Assembly (NCBI GenBank): GCA_015146655.1
Contig: VKHL01000039.1
Coordinates: 124,001 to 188,000, forward strand
Direction of reading: 5' to 3'
Length of the DNA stretch: 64,000 bases
From: Ochromonas danica
Lineage: Eukaryota > Sar > Chrysophyceae > Chromulinales > Chromulinaceae
The translations under genes and the position numbers were made by a program. Under the pieces are notes generated by a model that saw only the letters and a list, made by a program, of their open reading frames with translations, had not been told where the DNA came from and did not search any database. The stretch's first letter is position 1. Each line of letters begins with the position of its first letter. Of the stretch, positions 35,398 through 46,010 are shown piece after piece.

Positions 35398-35932
35398 TAA
35401 CCATAATGATGACAATATTTGACCAATCGATGTTTAGACAGTATGCGCTTTGTTCGTCTGATGGGCAAAAGGGAAGATCGTCATCATAAAGCAACTTGGC
35501 TTTTTCCACTAGGCTATAGGGATACTCCTGTTAATAGAACCTTCTTAGAATGAATCTTAGGTTACAGTATCTTATTCCCTAGAAGTCAGTTCCATTACCT
35601 ACCATTTGGTCGTCACCATTGGTCGTAATTAATGTGTTGCAGCTGCTGCTTGCTGTGCTGTGAGTGTGGGTGGTGGGTGCGTGCGTAGTGGTGTGTTCTT
35701 CTGACGTGAGTGCAGCACTGCCACTGTGAGAGTGTGTCACGTGTCGTGTCGTGTCGTGTCGTGCTGCCTTCGTTGGTTGCTGCAAAGAGTGAAAGGGCAA
35801 TAATTCCTCTGGTTGAGGAATCTAATAGATACATAGTCATCTATCTGCATCAAGAAACGAGAATTTTGCTTTTTCTCTTTCTTTGACTAACACTAGAGTA
35901 TTTAATTTCATTGATAAATTAACTGCTTAAAG
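35398..35932. other. Intergenic region with (GTGTC)n
   Basis: A pentanucleotide tract (GTGTC, about five units) lies at 35741-35765 in GTG-rich sequence upstream of typA. No gene was found. Confidence 0.45.
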
Positions 35933-37979
35933 ATGCTGAAGATGTGCAATTGGAGTGGTTGGCTGCTGCTAGCCAGTTTCTTGCTATGCCTTGCCTTGCC
36001 TACCAGAGCATTCCAACTCAATGGATTAAAGAAATTGCCAACATTTCATAAGTTTTCCCGATTGGCAACAGTGATGCATTCGGCGACTTATCGTGATGAT
36101 CTGCGCAATGTTGCTATCATTGGTAAGCCCCTACCACCTCGTCACTCACGTGACATCAATTCTCATGCAACTTATTGACCGTTATTTTTTTGTTCATTTA
36201 TTAGCTCATGTTGATCATGGTAAGACTACTCTAGTAGATGCTATGATTCGTCAATCTGGTGCATTCCGTCAAAACCAAGAAGTTGCATCGATGGACAGCA
36301 ATGACCAAGAAAAGGAACGTGGTATTACTATTCTTGCAAAGAATGCTGCCATTATGTTTGAAGGAACTAAGATTAACTTGGTTGATACTCCTGGTCATGC
36401 TGATTTCGGAGGAGAAGTTGAACGTATTATGAACATGGTTGATGGAGTTCTCTTAGTTGTTGATGCGGTTGATGGACCTAAACCACAGACTCGTTTTGTC
36501 TTGAAGAAAGCCTTAGAGAAAGGTGTTCATGCTATTGTCGTGATTAATAAAATTGATCGTCCTCAGATTCGTCCAGACTATGTCTTGGATCGTGTCTTTG
36601 ATCTCTTTGCTGACCTTGGCGCCAGTGATGAACAGATGGATTTTAAGGTGGTCTATGCTTCTGGTATGCAAGGTAAAGCAGGATTAGAGCCTGATCAACT
36701 TCAAGAGAATCTCTATCCTCTCTTTGGAGAAATTCTCAAGTTGCCCAAGGCGAAAGTTGATGCTGAAGCTCCTCTTCAGATCCTCATTGCAAATGTTGAT
36801 TACGATGACTTCAAAGGAAAAATGGGTATTGGTCGTATTGTCAATGGTGCTATCAAATCTGCGGATGATGTTCTTTATGGCAAGCCTGGTGAAGAACCGT
36901 ATAAGAAGGGCCGTATTGGCGAACTCTTTGTCTTTAACAATGTTGGCAGACAAAAAGTTGATGCTGCTAGTGCAGGTGACATTGTCATGGTTACCGGCAT
37001 TCCTGACATTACAATTGGAGATACTATCATGGAAAAGGAAAGAGCTTCTCCACTTCCTCCTATTGCTGTTGAAGAGCCAACCGTTAGAATGTCTATCTCT
37101 GTGAATAAGAGTCCTTTGGCTGGAAGAGAAGGAAAGCAATTACAATCCAGAGTCATTCGTGATCGACTCTTTAAGGAACTTGATCGAAATGTTGCTCTTC
37201 GTGTCTATGAGACGGACAGTGCGGATACATATGAAGTTTGTGGTCGTGGTCAGTTGCATTTGACTGTCTTGATTGAGAATATGCGTCGTGAAGGTTTTGA
37301 GCTAATGGTTGGACCTCCCACTGTCATCGAGCGTGTGATGGATGGTGTGAATTGTGAGCCTTTCGAGTTGGTTGATATCACTGTTCCTAATGACTATAGT
37401 TCTGCGGTGGTTGATATTCTGAACAAACGCCGAGGCGAGATGTCTGAAATGGGACCTGCAGAGGGCTCAGAAGGACAAACACAGCTCAAGTTCTATGTGC
37501 CAACTAGAGGCATGATTGGTGTGCGTTCTGCCTTGCTCACCGCTACCAAAGGCACTGTGGTGTTAGATACGGTCTTTGACTCCTATCGTCCCGTGGTTGG
37601 TTCCATTCAACAACGCGAGAAGGGGTCTTTGTTGGCCTTTGAGGACGGCGCAGCCAATTCCTTTGGTATCAGTAATGCTCAAGAGCGAGGTCGCCTGTTC
37701 ATTGCTCCCAAGGATGAGGTCTACAAGGACATGATTATTGGTGTTCATCAGCGTCCCGGTGACCTCCATGTCAACGTCTGTCGAACCAAGCAGTTGACCA
37801 ATATGCGTGCATCAGGTTCTGATGAGAACATTAAGATTGTCCCTCCTTTGGAGCTCAACCTCGATATCGCTGTGGAGTATATCCAGGAGGACGAGTTGGT
37901 GGAGGTAACTCCCACCAAGGTGCGTATGCTTAAACATCCTCAATACAAGGAATGGGCACGTAGAAGGCGCGATCTTTAA
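35933..37979 (+). CDS. typA: TypA/BipA translational GTPase, plastid-targeted
   Basis: Two exons (35933-36122, 36205-37979) give 654 residues. TypA is a ribosome-binding GTPase of the EF-G family, active under stress in bacteria and plastids. G motifs: [28 protein letters not shown]. The C-terminal TypA-specific domain has [16 protein letters not shown] and ends near [10 protein letters not shown]. The first 26 residues are a clear signal peptide ([17 protein letters not shown]) with the predicted cut before Phe (TRA|FQLN). This is the signal-plus-transit layout of complex plastids in heterokonts. The intron splits the first G motif. It converges with the cyclin gene. Confidence 0.95.
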
Positions 37980-38282
37980 GCAAGCTCTTGTTAGATTTGT
38001 GTGGCATCGTGTTGAATCATCTATTGTATAAATCCCGATAGCTAGTTCTTCCAATCTCGCCCTTTGTTTTTTGCCCACTGTGAAAACACAAAAAAGAAAC
38101 CATTTGCAGAGTAAAATGTCAGCAGCTTTAATATTAGCCAAAAGAACTAGAACTAAAACCAGATAAATGGAGTGATGTTTTGCAACGTGTACAACACCTG
38201 CAACACACTCATCTGAGCATGCTAAACCAACCGTGGCGGGTCCTACTAACTGAACCCTTCAACCGACGTCGCCAAAGTCCCA
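37980..38282. other. Intergenic region between convergent typA and cyclin genes
   Basis: It holds 3' flanks only; no gene was seen. Confidence 0.45.
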
Positions 38283-39570
38283 TCATGCACTATGTAAATA
38301 AGTAGGATAATGGTATGTAATTCCACTGTGGTTGCAAAGACCACCCTTGTGCTCTTTCAATGGATATTTACCGCATGAGAAACGAAGTTGGCTGTGGTTT
38401 AAGGCATAGATATCTGAAGCAGCACAATGCATTTCATCGCCAAAGAAATGTACCAAACCAAGCATAGGGTATGAATGAACATGGCGATGAAGGACATTTA
38501 TGCGAAGAATGGGTTCAGCCAAATCACTCTCCTCATGACGAGTCAAAAAGGAGTATCCAGCAGACCAAACTGACTCAGTGCAGGGTCTAGTGAGTTGTAG
38601 CGCATAGTGCACCGCAGCCGCGGCAACTTCAGACAGTAGGAAATAATTCAGATTGTAATCTGCATAAGATAGAGAAACCAGATACTCCACCAGCTCCTTT
38701 TGGCGCGGTGACAAATTGAGAAGATGGCTATAGTATCGGGCAAAATCCATTCGAGTAGGAAAGGAAATTTTGTAATTCATAACGCGCAGCACTCTTCTCT
38801 CTGCCAATACTAGCTCTTCCTTGCTAAAAGTGTTATTTGCTCGATAAAGCAGGCCATTAACATCAATCGGCTGAAAAACAAGAGCAACAGGTAAACAAGC
38901 TGTCCAAATAGGAGTTCGATAAGAAAATGGAAACTTACATAGATTTCTTCCAACTTGCAAACTAGCGAGAGACACGCAGAACCGATGGGTATAATATCGG
39001 TCCTCTCCACGGGCTCTAGTGCCAGGACACGGTCAAAGAGCTGCATAGCATGCAATACTGTGCATAACTCTAACTTCTGTTCCACCATCACTTCTAAAAA
39101 GAATGAAAACAGTTTGACATGTCCTCGCTGCGAGATGTCATATTGAATTTCCGAGAACACTGGCACTTTGAGTACAAGCTTCGTCTAACCCAGTGATGAC
39201 ACAAGTCATGTCAGAAGAAAAATAAACATAAAGAACAACAAGCCTAACCTCTTCGTGAAACTTCTTCTTATACAGTGAATCTTTATACAAGGTAAGTCTC
39301 TCTTCATCTAGCTTTACTATAGACTCATTCGCACGCTGTCTCTTCGAACTTATCTCATGATAATCGGCCTCAACTTTAGTGGACCCCCTTCTTTTTCTTC
39401 CTAACACACCCTCATAGTTTCCCTATTTGAAATAAGATTTGAAAAGGATTTAGATATCATCACATTAGAAGAAATAGAAGATCAGGCAAAGAATGTCTTA
39501 CCAAGATTTCAGTATTGAATTTCTCTGTTGTGGTCGTTGTCATCATCATCATATTAAAGATCATTCCCAT
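38283..39570 (-). CDS. Cyclin (A/B-like)
   Basis: Four exons (39570-39502, 39422-39249, 39184-38939, 38870-38283) give 358 residues. The first cyclin box is seen as ISQRGHVKLFSFFLEVMVEQKL, TVLHAMQLFDRVLAL, and IGSACLSLVCKLEE. This follows the order of mitotic cyclins but replaces their MRAILVDWL core with a looser form. The second box (SFPTRMDFARYY, LSYADYNLNYFLLSEVAAAAVHYAL) is typical. Cyclins activate CDKs. A basic region (GRKRRGSTK, SSKRQR) may be a nuclear signal. No clear RxxL destruction box is seen before the first box, so regulation may differ. The start is the most 5' in-frame ATG; a second lies at 39564. Confidence 0.85.
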
Positions 39571-40400
39571 AAAGATAGAAAATCAAAGAACTAGATAACT
39601 TTAATGATTTGAGAGGAATTAGATTGTGACAGAAGGAAGTGGATTGGATGACCAGGTTAACAGGGGGATGAGTGATGACAGGTGAGAGAAAAAGATACGA
39701 TCACAAACTGAAAAGAAGAAAGATTATCTTTAATTTTCAGTTTATTCAAAATGATCAAGAATGAAAGATACTCAAAGAAACCTTCTTTTAATGTTTTCAC
39801 AACAAGTAAAAAGGCTTTTGAATAGTAAATTATCTTCTTGATTTAGAAATGGCTTGAAGAGGGTGGGCCTTTGTGGTGGCGTGTGTGTTTGGTTCAAAAA
39901 TCAAATTTGAAAGAAAAACTTAGTTTAAAAAGTCTGTTTTTGAAATTGCATGTTGCTCTTCTAAAGGTCGATTTATTGAAAACTTGACATTTTGAACATT
40001 GATCAAGAGGACTGTCCAAACAAACAGACGCAACAAGGAAGTAGACACTCCGTTGTTCTAGTACATTTTGGATCCTAATTATGATATACCTATACTCGAA
40101 TGAGGTATGGTGGAAAGGTAAGTGTTGATTCACTATGAGGCTAGTTTTCTCCAAATCAACCTAAAAAGTGCAACAAATAAAAACTAAGATCTCTCCTCTG
40201 GCCATGTTCATGACTATACACTTGATGCCACCTGAGTTAATCACAAGTAAAAAAGAAAACCCAAAACTGCGACAAAAGACATGTTTTATTTTGCTTGCCA
40301 GATCTATGTACACCAATGCCACAATATCATGGCGTCTACAAACAATGACACGGAAACTAAATACACAATGATAAGCAGACATTTTGAGGACAATGAAGAC
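39571..40400. other. Intergenic region
   Basis: About 830 bp with no convincing gene. The right end (from about 40352) is part of the duplicated block that carries the next gene. Confidence 0.45.
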
Positions 40401-41201
40401 TTATCCACCAAACTTCGCCCATCTTCTTTCTATCTGACGTTGCATGGATTCCACTCTAGCTCGCAATACAATCAGAAGAAAAAACCCAAAACAGGCTGCA
40501 ACTAGCCCGATGCCAACTGGAAGTTCACTGCGAAAGCTCTTGGGAAATTGTTGATGATTGCTGCTGGCTACATAAGGCACAATTGTAGGTTGAGCAGTGG
40601 GAGGGTCGGCATCTAACCCCACTCTGCTGTTCCTCACAGCTAACATACCAACTGAAGTAGAAGCTTCCAAATCATCAAACACAAGAAGTTTACTTCGTTG
40701 GAAGATGTCAGAAGAAGGACCATCTTTTAATATCCTCAGGATTGCCGTAGCAAGGCCATCTTCTGGGAGAACAGGAGAAGTGTGAAGTCCTCGCTGATTA
40801 GCTATCGTCACTGTCACTTGCATGTCTTCTCTGGCTTCACTAGATGGCTTGCTAGAACGAAGACTGCTGATTTTAGGTTCGACTGAGAGAACAACAACAG
40901 AGGACTCATTATCGCAACTGCACTGCCATTGTTCACCATCTGCATTGAGGACACGGCAAGTCTCTTCAGCAAAAATAGTTTTGATTTTCTCTTCATCCAA
41001 AGGAGAAGAATTGGATATAGCCACATTCACCACATGGTAAATAATATTTCTCTTGTTGGGAAGAAGGGCAGTCTTCCTCTCATCAGGAATTATTTCATTT
41101 TGCTGTGGGACCACCTCAGCTGCATTGCTTAAATAGTGTTGAAAGAAAAGCAACACAATGGTTGCTAGTAAACGACATAAGGAGTTCAGCACCATATGAA
41201 T
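40353..41201. repeat. Duplicated block, copy 1 (pairs with 42285-43133)
   Basis: A direct repeat about 850 bp long, just the coding region plus some 50 bp after the stop. From 40552 to the start codon the two copies look identical (about 640 bp), while 40353-40551 differ at about 15 of 199 bases. Confidence 0.85.
40401..41195 (-). CDS. Single-pass membrane protein of unknown family, copy 1
   Basis: 264 residues in one exon. It has a signal peptide (about residues 1-25, ending LSNAAE), a luminal or extracellular domain of about 205 residues with two close Cys (CSCD) plus one nearby, and a TM helix (GIGLVAACFGFFLLIVL) near residue 240. The short basic tail ends RRWAKFGG. I recognise no family. 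The start at 41195 is chosen because homology to copy 2 stops just beyond it; the frame stays open to an ATG at 41309 in this copy only. The other copy lies 1932 bp downstream on the plus strand. Confidence 0.78.
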   Translation of the reverse strand: MVLNSLCRLLATIVLLFFQHYLSNAAEVVPQQNEIIPDERKTALLPNKRNIIYHVVNVAISNSSPLDEEKIKTIFAEETCRVLNADGEQWQCSCDNESSVVVLSVEPKISSLRSSKPSSEAREDMQVTVTIANQRGLHTSPVLPEDGLATAILRILKDGPSSDIFQRSKLLVFDDLEASTSVGMLAVRNSRVGLDADPPTAQPTIVPYVASSNHQQFPKSFRSELPVGIGLVAACFGFFLLIVLRARVESMQRQIERRWAKFGG

Positions 41202-42284
41202 GACCCAACAACCGGTGCTGTGTTTTATAAGGACAGCAACATTCTGCAACAGGTACAGTACAGCACCCCCCACACCACGCACGGAGCAGGGAAACTGCTG
41301 TTGCGACATTTTTCATTCTCACCATTTTTGAAGAATTCTCAATGGCTACTTCATTAAAATCGCTGAAAGTTTGACCATATATTTGAATGGATAGAGAAAA
41401 CAGAGAAACGGGGTTTGCTGTGCAATATCTGCAATTGAAGCCTCAAAATTGAAATTTAAAAATGCTGTTTGAAATTCGTCAAAAACTGGGATATAGCAAG
41501 ACACAGTCAACAATGAATCGTCAAACCGAGTCTGTTCGTATTACTAGTCATGCTTTATCTCTGGTAAAAAGGATTGCAGCCATGCCTCATAGAATGTCGA
41601 GAAAATGTCTGAAGAAGATCAAATGACGAGGAAATGTCAGTTCCGCTGAGTGAATTACATAACTTTTAGTGTATTACATACATTTCCCACGCACTAATAC
41701 TACTTTAAAGGTTAGAAGTAAAAGACCTTTATGCATTTAAGAGAAAAAAGACTTCCAACATTGACGATTGAGGGTATCCAAAACATGTAGCATGTCCAAC
41801 TGATGCCAACCATCTTTTTACCGCCAAATGAAAACAAGTTACACGACTGTAAATCGTCTTGGAAAGAAAAACTAATATGATTTTGAAAAGCAGCATCATT
41901 ACGCCTCATGCAACTAATCGATTTAGATACGGTGAAGAACACTCAGGTCTACTTCCAAATTAACTTGTTTAACATGAAAAAGAGGGATCCTGATGAAGTT
42001 ATAGGAGTTTGAATACACTTGAGTTTTTTATGAATGGGTTAAAACACAATGGCAAAAAAATATTGTTTTGAATACTTTTTTTGATGAATATGTTCTTACT
42101 TAGATACTGAATCAAACGCAATTGAAATTAATGCATAATATTAATTACATCAAAAGTTATCGACAATAAACATTTTGTCGCAAATCAGCTTTCCCCGCGT
42201 GATTTACTTTTTCGCCCAGTTCTGACGGGAAATACTGTACAACATCATCATACACCATAGAAGAACATAGAAACTTAACACACA
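41202..42284. other. Spacer between the two duplicates
   Basis: About 1.1 kb, AT-rich, with no supportable gene. It shares no obvious homology with the DNA upstream of copy 2, so the two copies have different upstream regions. Confidence 0.45.
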
Positions 42285-43133
42285 GAAACTAAATACACAA
42301 TGATAAGCAGACATTTTGAGGACGATAAAGACTCATCCACCAAACTTCGCCCATCTTCTTTCCAGCTGACGATGCATGGATTCCACTCTAGCTCGCAATG
42401 CAATCAGAAGAAAAAAACCAAAACAGGCTGCAACTAGCCCGATGGCAGTTGGAAGCTCACTGCGAAAGCTTTTGGGAAACTGATGATGATTGCTGCTGGC
42501 TACATAAGGCACAATTGTAGGTTGAGCAGTGGGAGGGTCGGCATCTAACCCCACTCTGCTGTTCCTCACAGCTAACATACCAACTGAAGTAGAAGCTTCC
42601 AAATCATCAAACACAAGAAGTTTACTTCGTTGGAAGATGTCAGAAGAAGGACCATCTTTTAATATCCTCAGGATTGCCGTAGCAAGGCCATCTTCTGGGA
42701 GAACAGGAGAAGTGTGAAGTCCTCGCTGATTAGCTATCGTCACTGTCACTTGCATGTCTTCTCTGGCTTCACTAGATGGCTTGCTAGAACGAAGACTGCT
42801 GATTTTAGGTTCGACTGAGAGAACAACAACAGAGGACTCATTATCGCAACTGCACTGCCATTGTTCACCATCTGCATTGAGGACACGGCAAGTCTCTTCA
42901 GCAAAAATAGTTTTGATTTTCTCTTCATCCAAAGGAGAAGAATTGGATATAGCCACATTCACCACATGGTAAATAATATTTCTCTTGTTGGGAAGAAGGG
43001 CAGTCTTCCTCTCATCAGGAATTATTTCATTTTGCTGTGGGACCACCTCAGCTGCATTGCTTAAATAGTGTTGAAAGAAAAGCAACACAATGGTTGCTAG
43101 TAAACGACATAAGGAGTTCAGCACCATATGAAC
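42285..43133. repeat. Duplicated block, copy 2 (pairs with 40353-41201)
   Basis: Direct repeat of copy 1. The break between diverged and identical sequence falls at 42483. Confidence 0.85.
42333..43127 (-). CDS. Single-pass membrane protein of unknown family, copy 2
   Basis: 264 residues, the same length and layout as copy 1: signal peptide, luminal domain with CSCD, one TM helix, tail RRWAKFGG. All differences lie in the last 55 residues around the TM helix (for example LPTAIGL for LPVGIGL, ALRARVESMHRQL for VLRARVESMQRQI). They are conservative, which suggests both copies are under selection. Here the frame is not open far upstream of the Met, which supports that start for both. Confidence 0.8.
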   Translation of the reverse strand: MVLNSLCRLLATIVLLFFQHYLSNAAEVVPQQNEIIPDERKTALLPNKRNIIYHVVNVAISNSSPLDEEKIKTIFAEETCRVLNADGEQWQCSCDNESSVVVLSVEPKISSLRSSKPSSEAREDMQVTVTIANQRGLHTSPVLPEDGLATAILRILKDGPSSDIFQRSKLLVFDDLEASTSVGMLAVRNSRVGLDADPPTAQPTIVPYVASSNHHQFPKSFRSELPTAIGLVAACFGFFLLIALRARVESMHRQLERRWAKFGG

Positions 43134-43323
43134 GATCTAACCACTGGACTATCTTGTAGACTACTAGTGTTTGGAAGCACAGTTTCTGCAAGAGCTGGAG
43201 AGCAAAAACCGCCAAGGCAGCAGGTGATAAAAATAGTCTAAATTGACAAAATATGGTAAAATCCCTTTGTTGCTTTTAACCGGAAATTGCACCATCATCA
43301 ATCATCAAACACTATAGAACACA

Positions 43324-44446
43324 TTAGTTTTGTGAAGACTCTATTCTATTTGATTGATTCTCCACACTAAAGTAGTTGAGAATCTACAAGAGAGATTAAA
43401 CAGAAAATGAGAAATTGTCATCTTTAAAACTCAAAGATAGGACTAAATTACCTCTTGTTCTAAAGGATGGATCTGCCCACACAGAGCAAGAGAATGAAGG
43501 GGAGCTCCAAAATCAACATCCTTTAATTGCTCTAGAGTTCCGAACACGATCTATCAGATATCAGTAGTAAAGCACCCATCGATTAACAACACTATATTCT
43601 GAAAGAGAACAAATGAGAGGTTACCTGTTGGGTCTCTTGTCCAAGTCTTGCCATACCAACGGCTAACGTTGTTGGTAAAATAACTCCCTGTAAGCATAGC
43701 CATGAGTAAAAACCACGTCCGTGGAAAAAGTACACCCGATAGAGAGCTTACCATTTTCTTCTCTTCTTCTACTTGCAACAGTTGCTCAATAGCGGTATTC
43801 ACCTGAGAGATACAACATACCACGACGAAAATGAATCAAGAAACCAATATCAGCACACTCGCAAGGTACTCACAGTCATGAATCTGGGAGGAAGGTGGCG
43901 CACTTTGCCATACTTCACCATAGCCTCATAATCAGGCTCCTTCACTTTAATATCCAATAAACAGAGTGTATGCATTCCCCCTTGACTATTATATTGAATT
44001 CGTTCATAAAAGCTGGAAGGTGTCCAACCTTCTTCAAACCATGGAATAGATACTGTATACCCAAATTGATAGAGTTGTAACCCACAAGAAGCGACAGCAC
44101 CCATAACAGAGGCATTATGAATGACTTCTACTCGAATGCCTTCTTGACGTGCACGTAGGATAATATCAACATGGGTAGTAGCACAGAGAGGATCACCCAC
44201 AACAAGCAGTGCAACATTGCCAGTCTTAGCATGATGATAGATCTCTTCTGCTCGTGTTTCAACAAAGTCACGATCAGCTAATTCAATAGGTTTCTCATAG
44301 AATGCTTCTAATGCAGCCTTATCTACACCTAATACAGAGGTATAATATTCCAAATAGAGATGAGAACATGATTTAACACATTCTAATCCTCTTACTGTAA
44401 TATCTCGATGATCACCAAGTCCTAATCCAATGAGATAGAATACCAT
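43324..44446 (-). CDS. DPH5: Diphthine synthase (diphthamide biosynthesis methyltransferase)
   Basis: Five exons (44446-43874, 43802-43752, 43687-43625, 43550-43452, 43383-43324), all phase 0, give 281 residues, the usual length. Dph5 methylates the modified His of elongation factor 2 using S-adenosylmethionine. Motifs: FYLIGLGLGDHRDITVRG at the start, VVGDPLCATTH (SAM-binding class III methyltransferase loop), VIHNASVMGA, GLQLYQFGYTVSIPW, and CGQIHPLEQE near the end. Four introns of 64-74 bp in so short a gene is the highest intron density here. Cytosolic. Confidence 0.93.
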
Positions 44447-44597
44447 GATTGCCAGACAGACTTCTTCTTTGCTCTAAATCGCAAATGATGGAATAATTGA
44501 GATAGTTTGTTTCCATCCATTCCTCCCAACAAGAAAAAACTGTTTTGAGGGGGAGAAACGCGTTGCTTTGTTGGCATTCAGCAAAGTGACAAGACCA

Positions 44598-45847
44598 ATG
44601 AAGAGATTTCTATTAATTGTATCAATATTCATGTTGATAACTTCTCGATACTTGATCAGAGGATATTATCATGGTAATCTATATGGTGGTAATGGTGGTG
44701 GAGTGATGAGAACACTAGTAAGTAGGTATAGTCATTACAAGAACAACAATAACAACAATAATGAGATAACTAGTGGTGCTTCAAGTAAAGATCGACGAAG
44801 TATAGGTCAAGACTACAATCATGACTATGGCCTGAGCAGTGGTGAAAGGAGAAGAAGTGGTAGTGGTAGTAGAAGCACTAGCGGTAGCACTAGCAGTAGT
44901 GAAGTGATCAATAGTGCAACCAACAGGTCAGTGAATTTACCACAACACACACTATTTTATCTCTCCCCCCCCCCCTCTCTCTCCACTGAAACTGATTCAT
45001 CATATCTTTGTTTTGTTTTCAAAGTAAAGTGAAGTTAATGCGATCTCTCAAGTTAAAGAAAAAGCGTGATGAACTTAATTTAGTTCTCTTAGAAGGTTTT
45101 CGATTAATACAAGATTCAATTCAATATGGTCTTCAACCAGAACAAATTCTTTTAACTGAAGAAGTGGTTAATACAAAATTAGGAGAGTCATTATTATCTT
45201 TAATTTATAAAGAAAAACTAGAACAGAGACTCTCCTTTGTATCAAATACTATCTATGAGAGTTTAATGGAAACAACGAATGGACCAGGTGTCATCGCTGC
45301 AGTACAAAGACCTCAGTATACAAATCAATTGTTATCACTTCCTATAAACAATGCTCCACTTATTGTGTTATTGGATCGATTAGCTGATCCAGGCAATGCA
45401 GGGACATTAATTCGTTCAGCATATGGTTTAGGTGTTCAAGCTATCTGTGCAGTTGAAAGTTGTGATCTATGGTCACCTAAGGTCTTACGCAGTGCAATGA
45501 GTGCTTCACTACGTTTACCACTGTATGAATGGAAATGGTCTGAAACTGCTAGTAATTTACAATCATTACTAGGAGAATATGGTCAAGATTATCAAGTGAT
45601 TGTAGCAGATGGTCGTGATGAGAATTTATCTTATCATCAAGTTGACTTTCTCAAACCAACTGTATTAGTGATAGGTAATGAAGCTCATGGTGTGAGTCAA
45701 GAAGTGAAAAAGTTACCTGCTCGAGACATTCATTTCACTCGAATCCCTATGCTAAGACCTCTGGAGTCTTTCAATGCAGCTGTAGCGGGCAGTATCTTCC
45801 TTGCTGAGGCTGCTTCTCAACGAAGTAAACGCAATAGTAGAACTTAA
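44598..45847 (+). CDS. SpoU-family (TrmH-like) RNA 2'-O-methyltransferase, probably organellar
   Basis: Two exons (44598-44926, 45025-45847) give 383 residues. The SPOUT knot motifs are in order: LLDRLADPGNAGTLIRSA, LVIGNEAHGVS, and IPMLRPLESFNAAVAGSIFL. Ahead of these is the small RNA-binding domain (VKLMRSLKLKKKRDELNLVLLEGFRLIQD) seen in 23S rRNA Gm2251-type enzymes. It probably methylates ribose in organelle rRNA. The N-terminus (KRFLLIVSIFMLITSR) is hydrophobic with a basic start, either a signal peptide for a complex plastid or a mitochondrial presequence; a Gly/Ser/Asn-rich linker follows. The intron carries a C12 run. Confidence 0.9.
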
Positions 45848-46010
45848 TATAAATATAGTAGTAATACAATCAATAGTTGAAAACATTCAATTTGGTTATT
45901 ATTTATTAATTGAATACTACCACACACACCTGTTGGCAAGGGACACGTGAGCAACTTCCTGCCATGTTTAATTGTTTTTTAATACATTTTACTTTCTTTT
46001 CAAAACTAAA

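Noticed and set aside
41196-41309. 38-residue N-terminal extension of copy 1 of the duplicated membrane protein
   Set aside because: Homology with copy 2 stops just beyond the later Met, which begins a good signal peptide; the extension would bury it.
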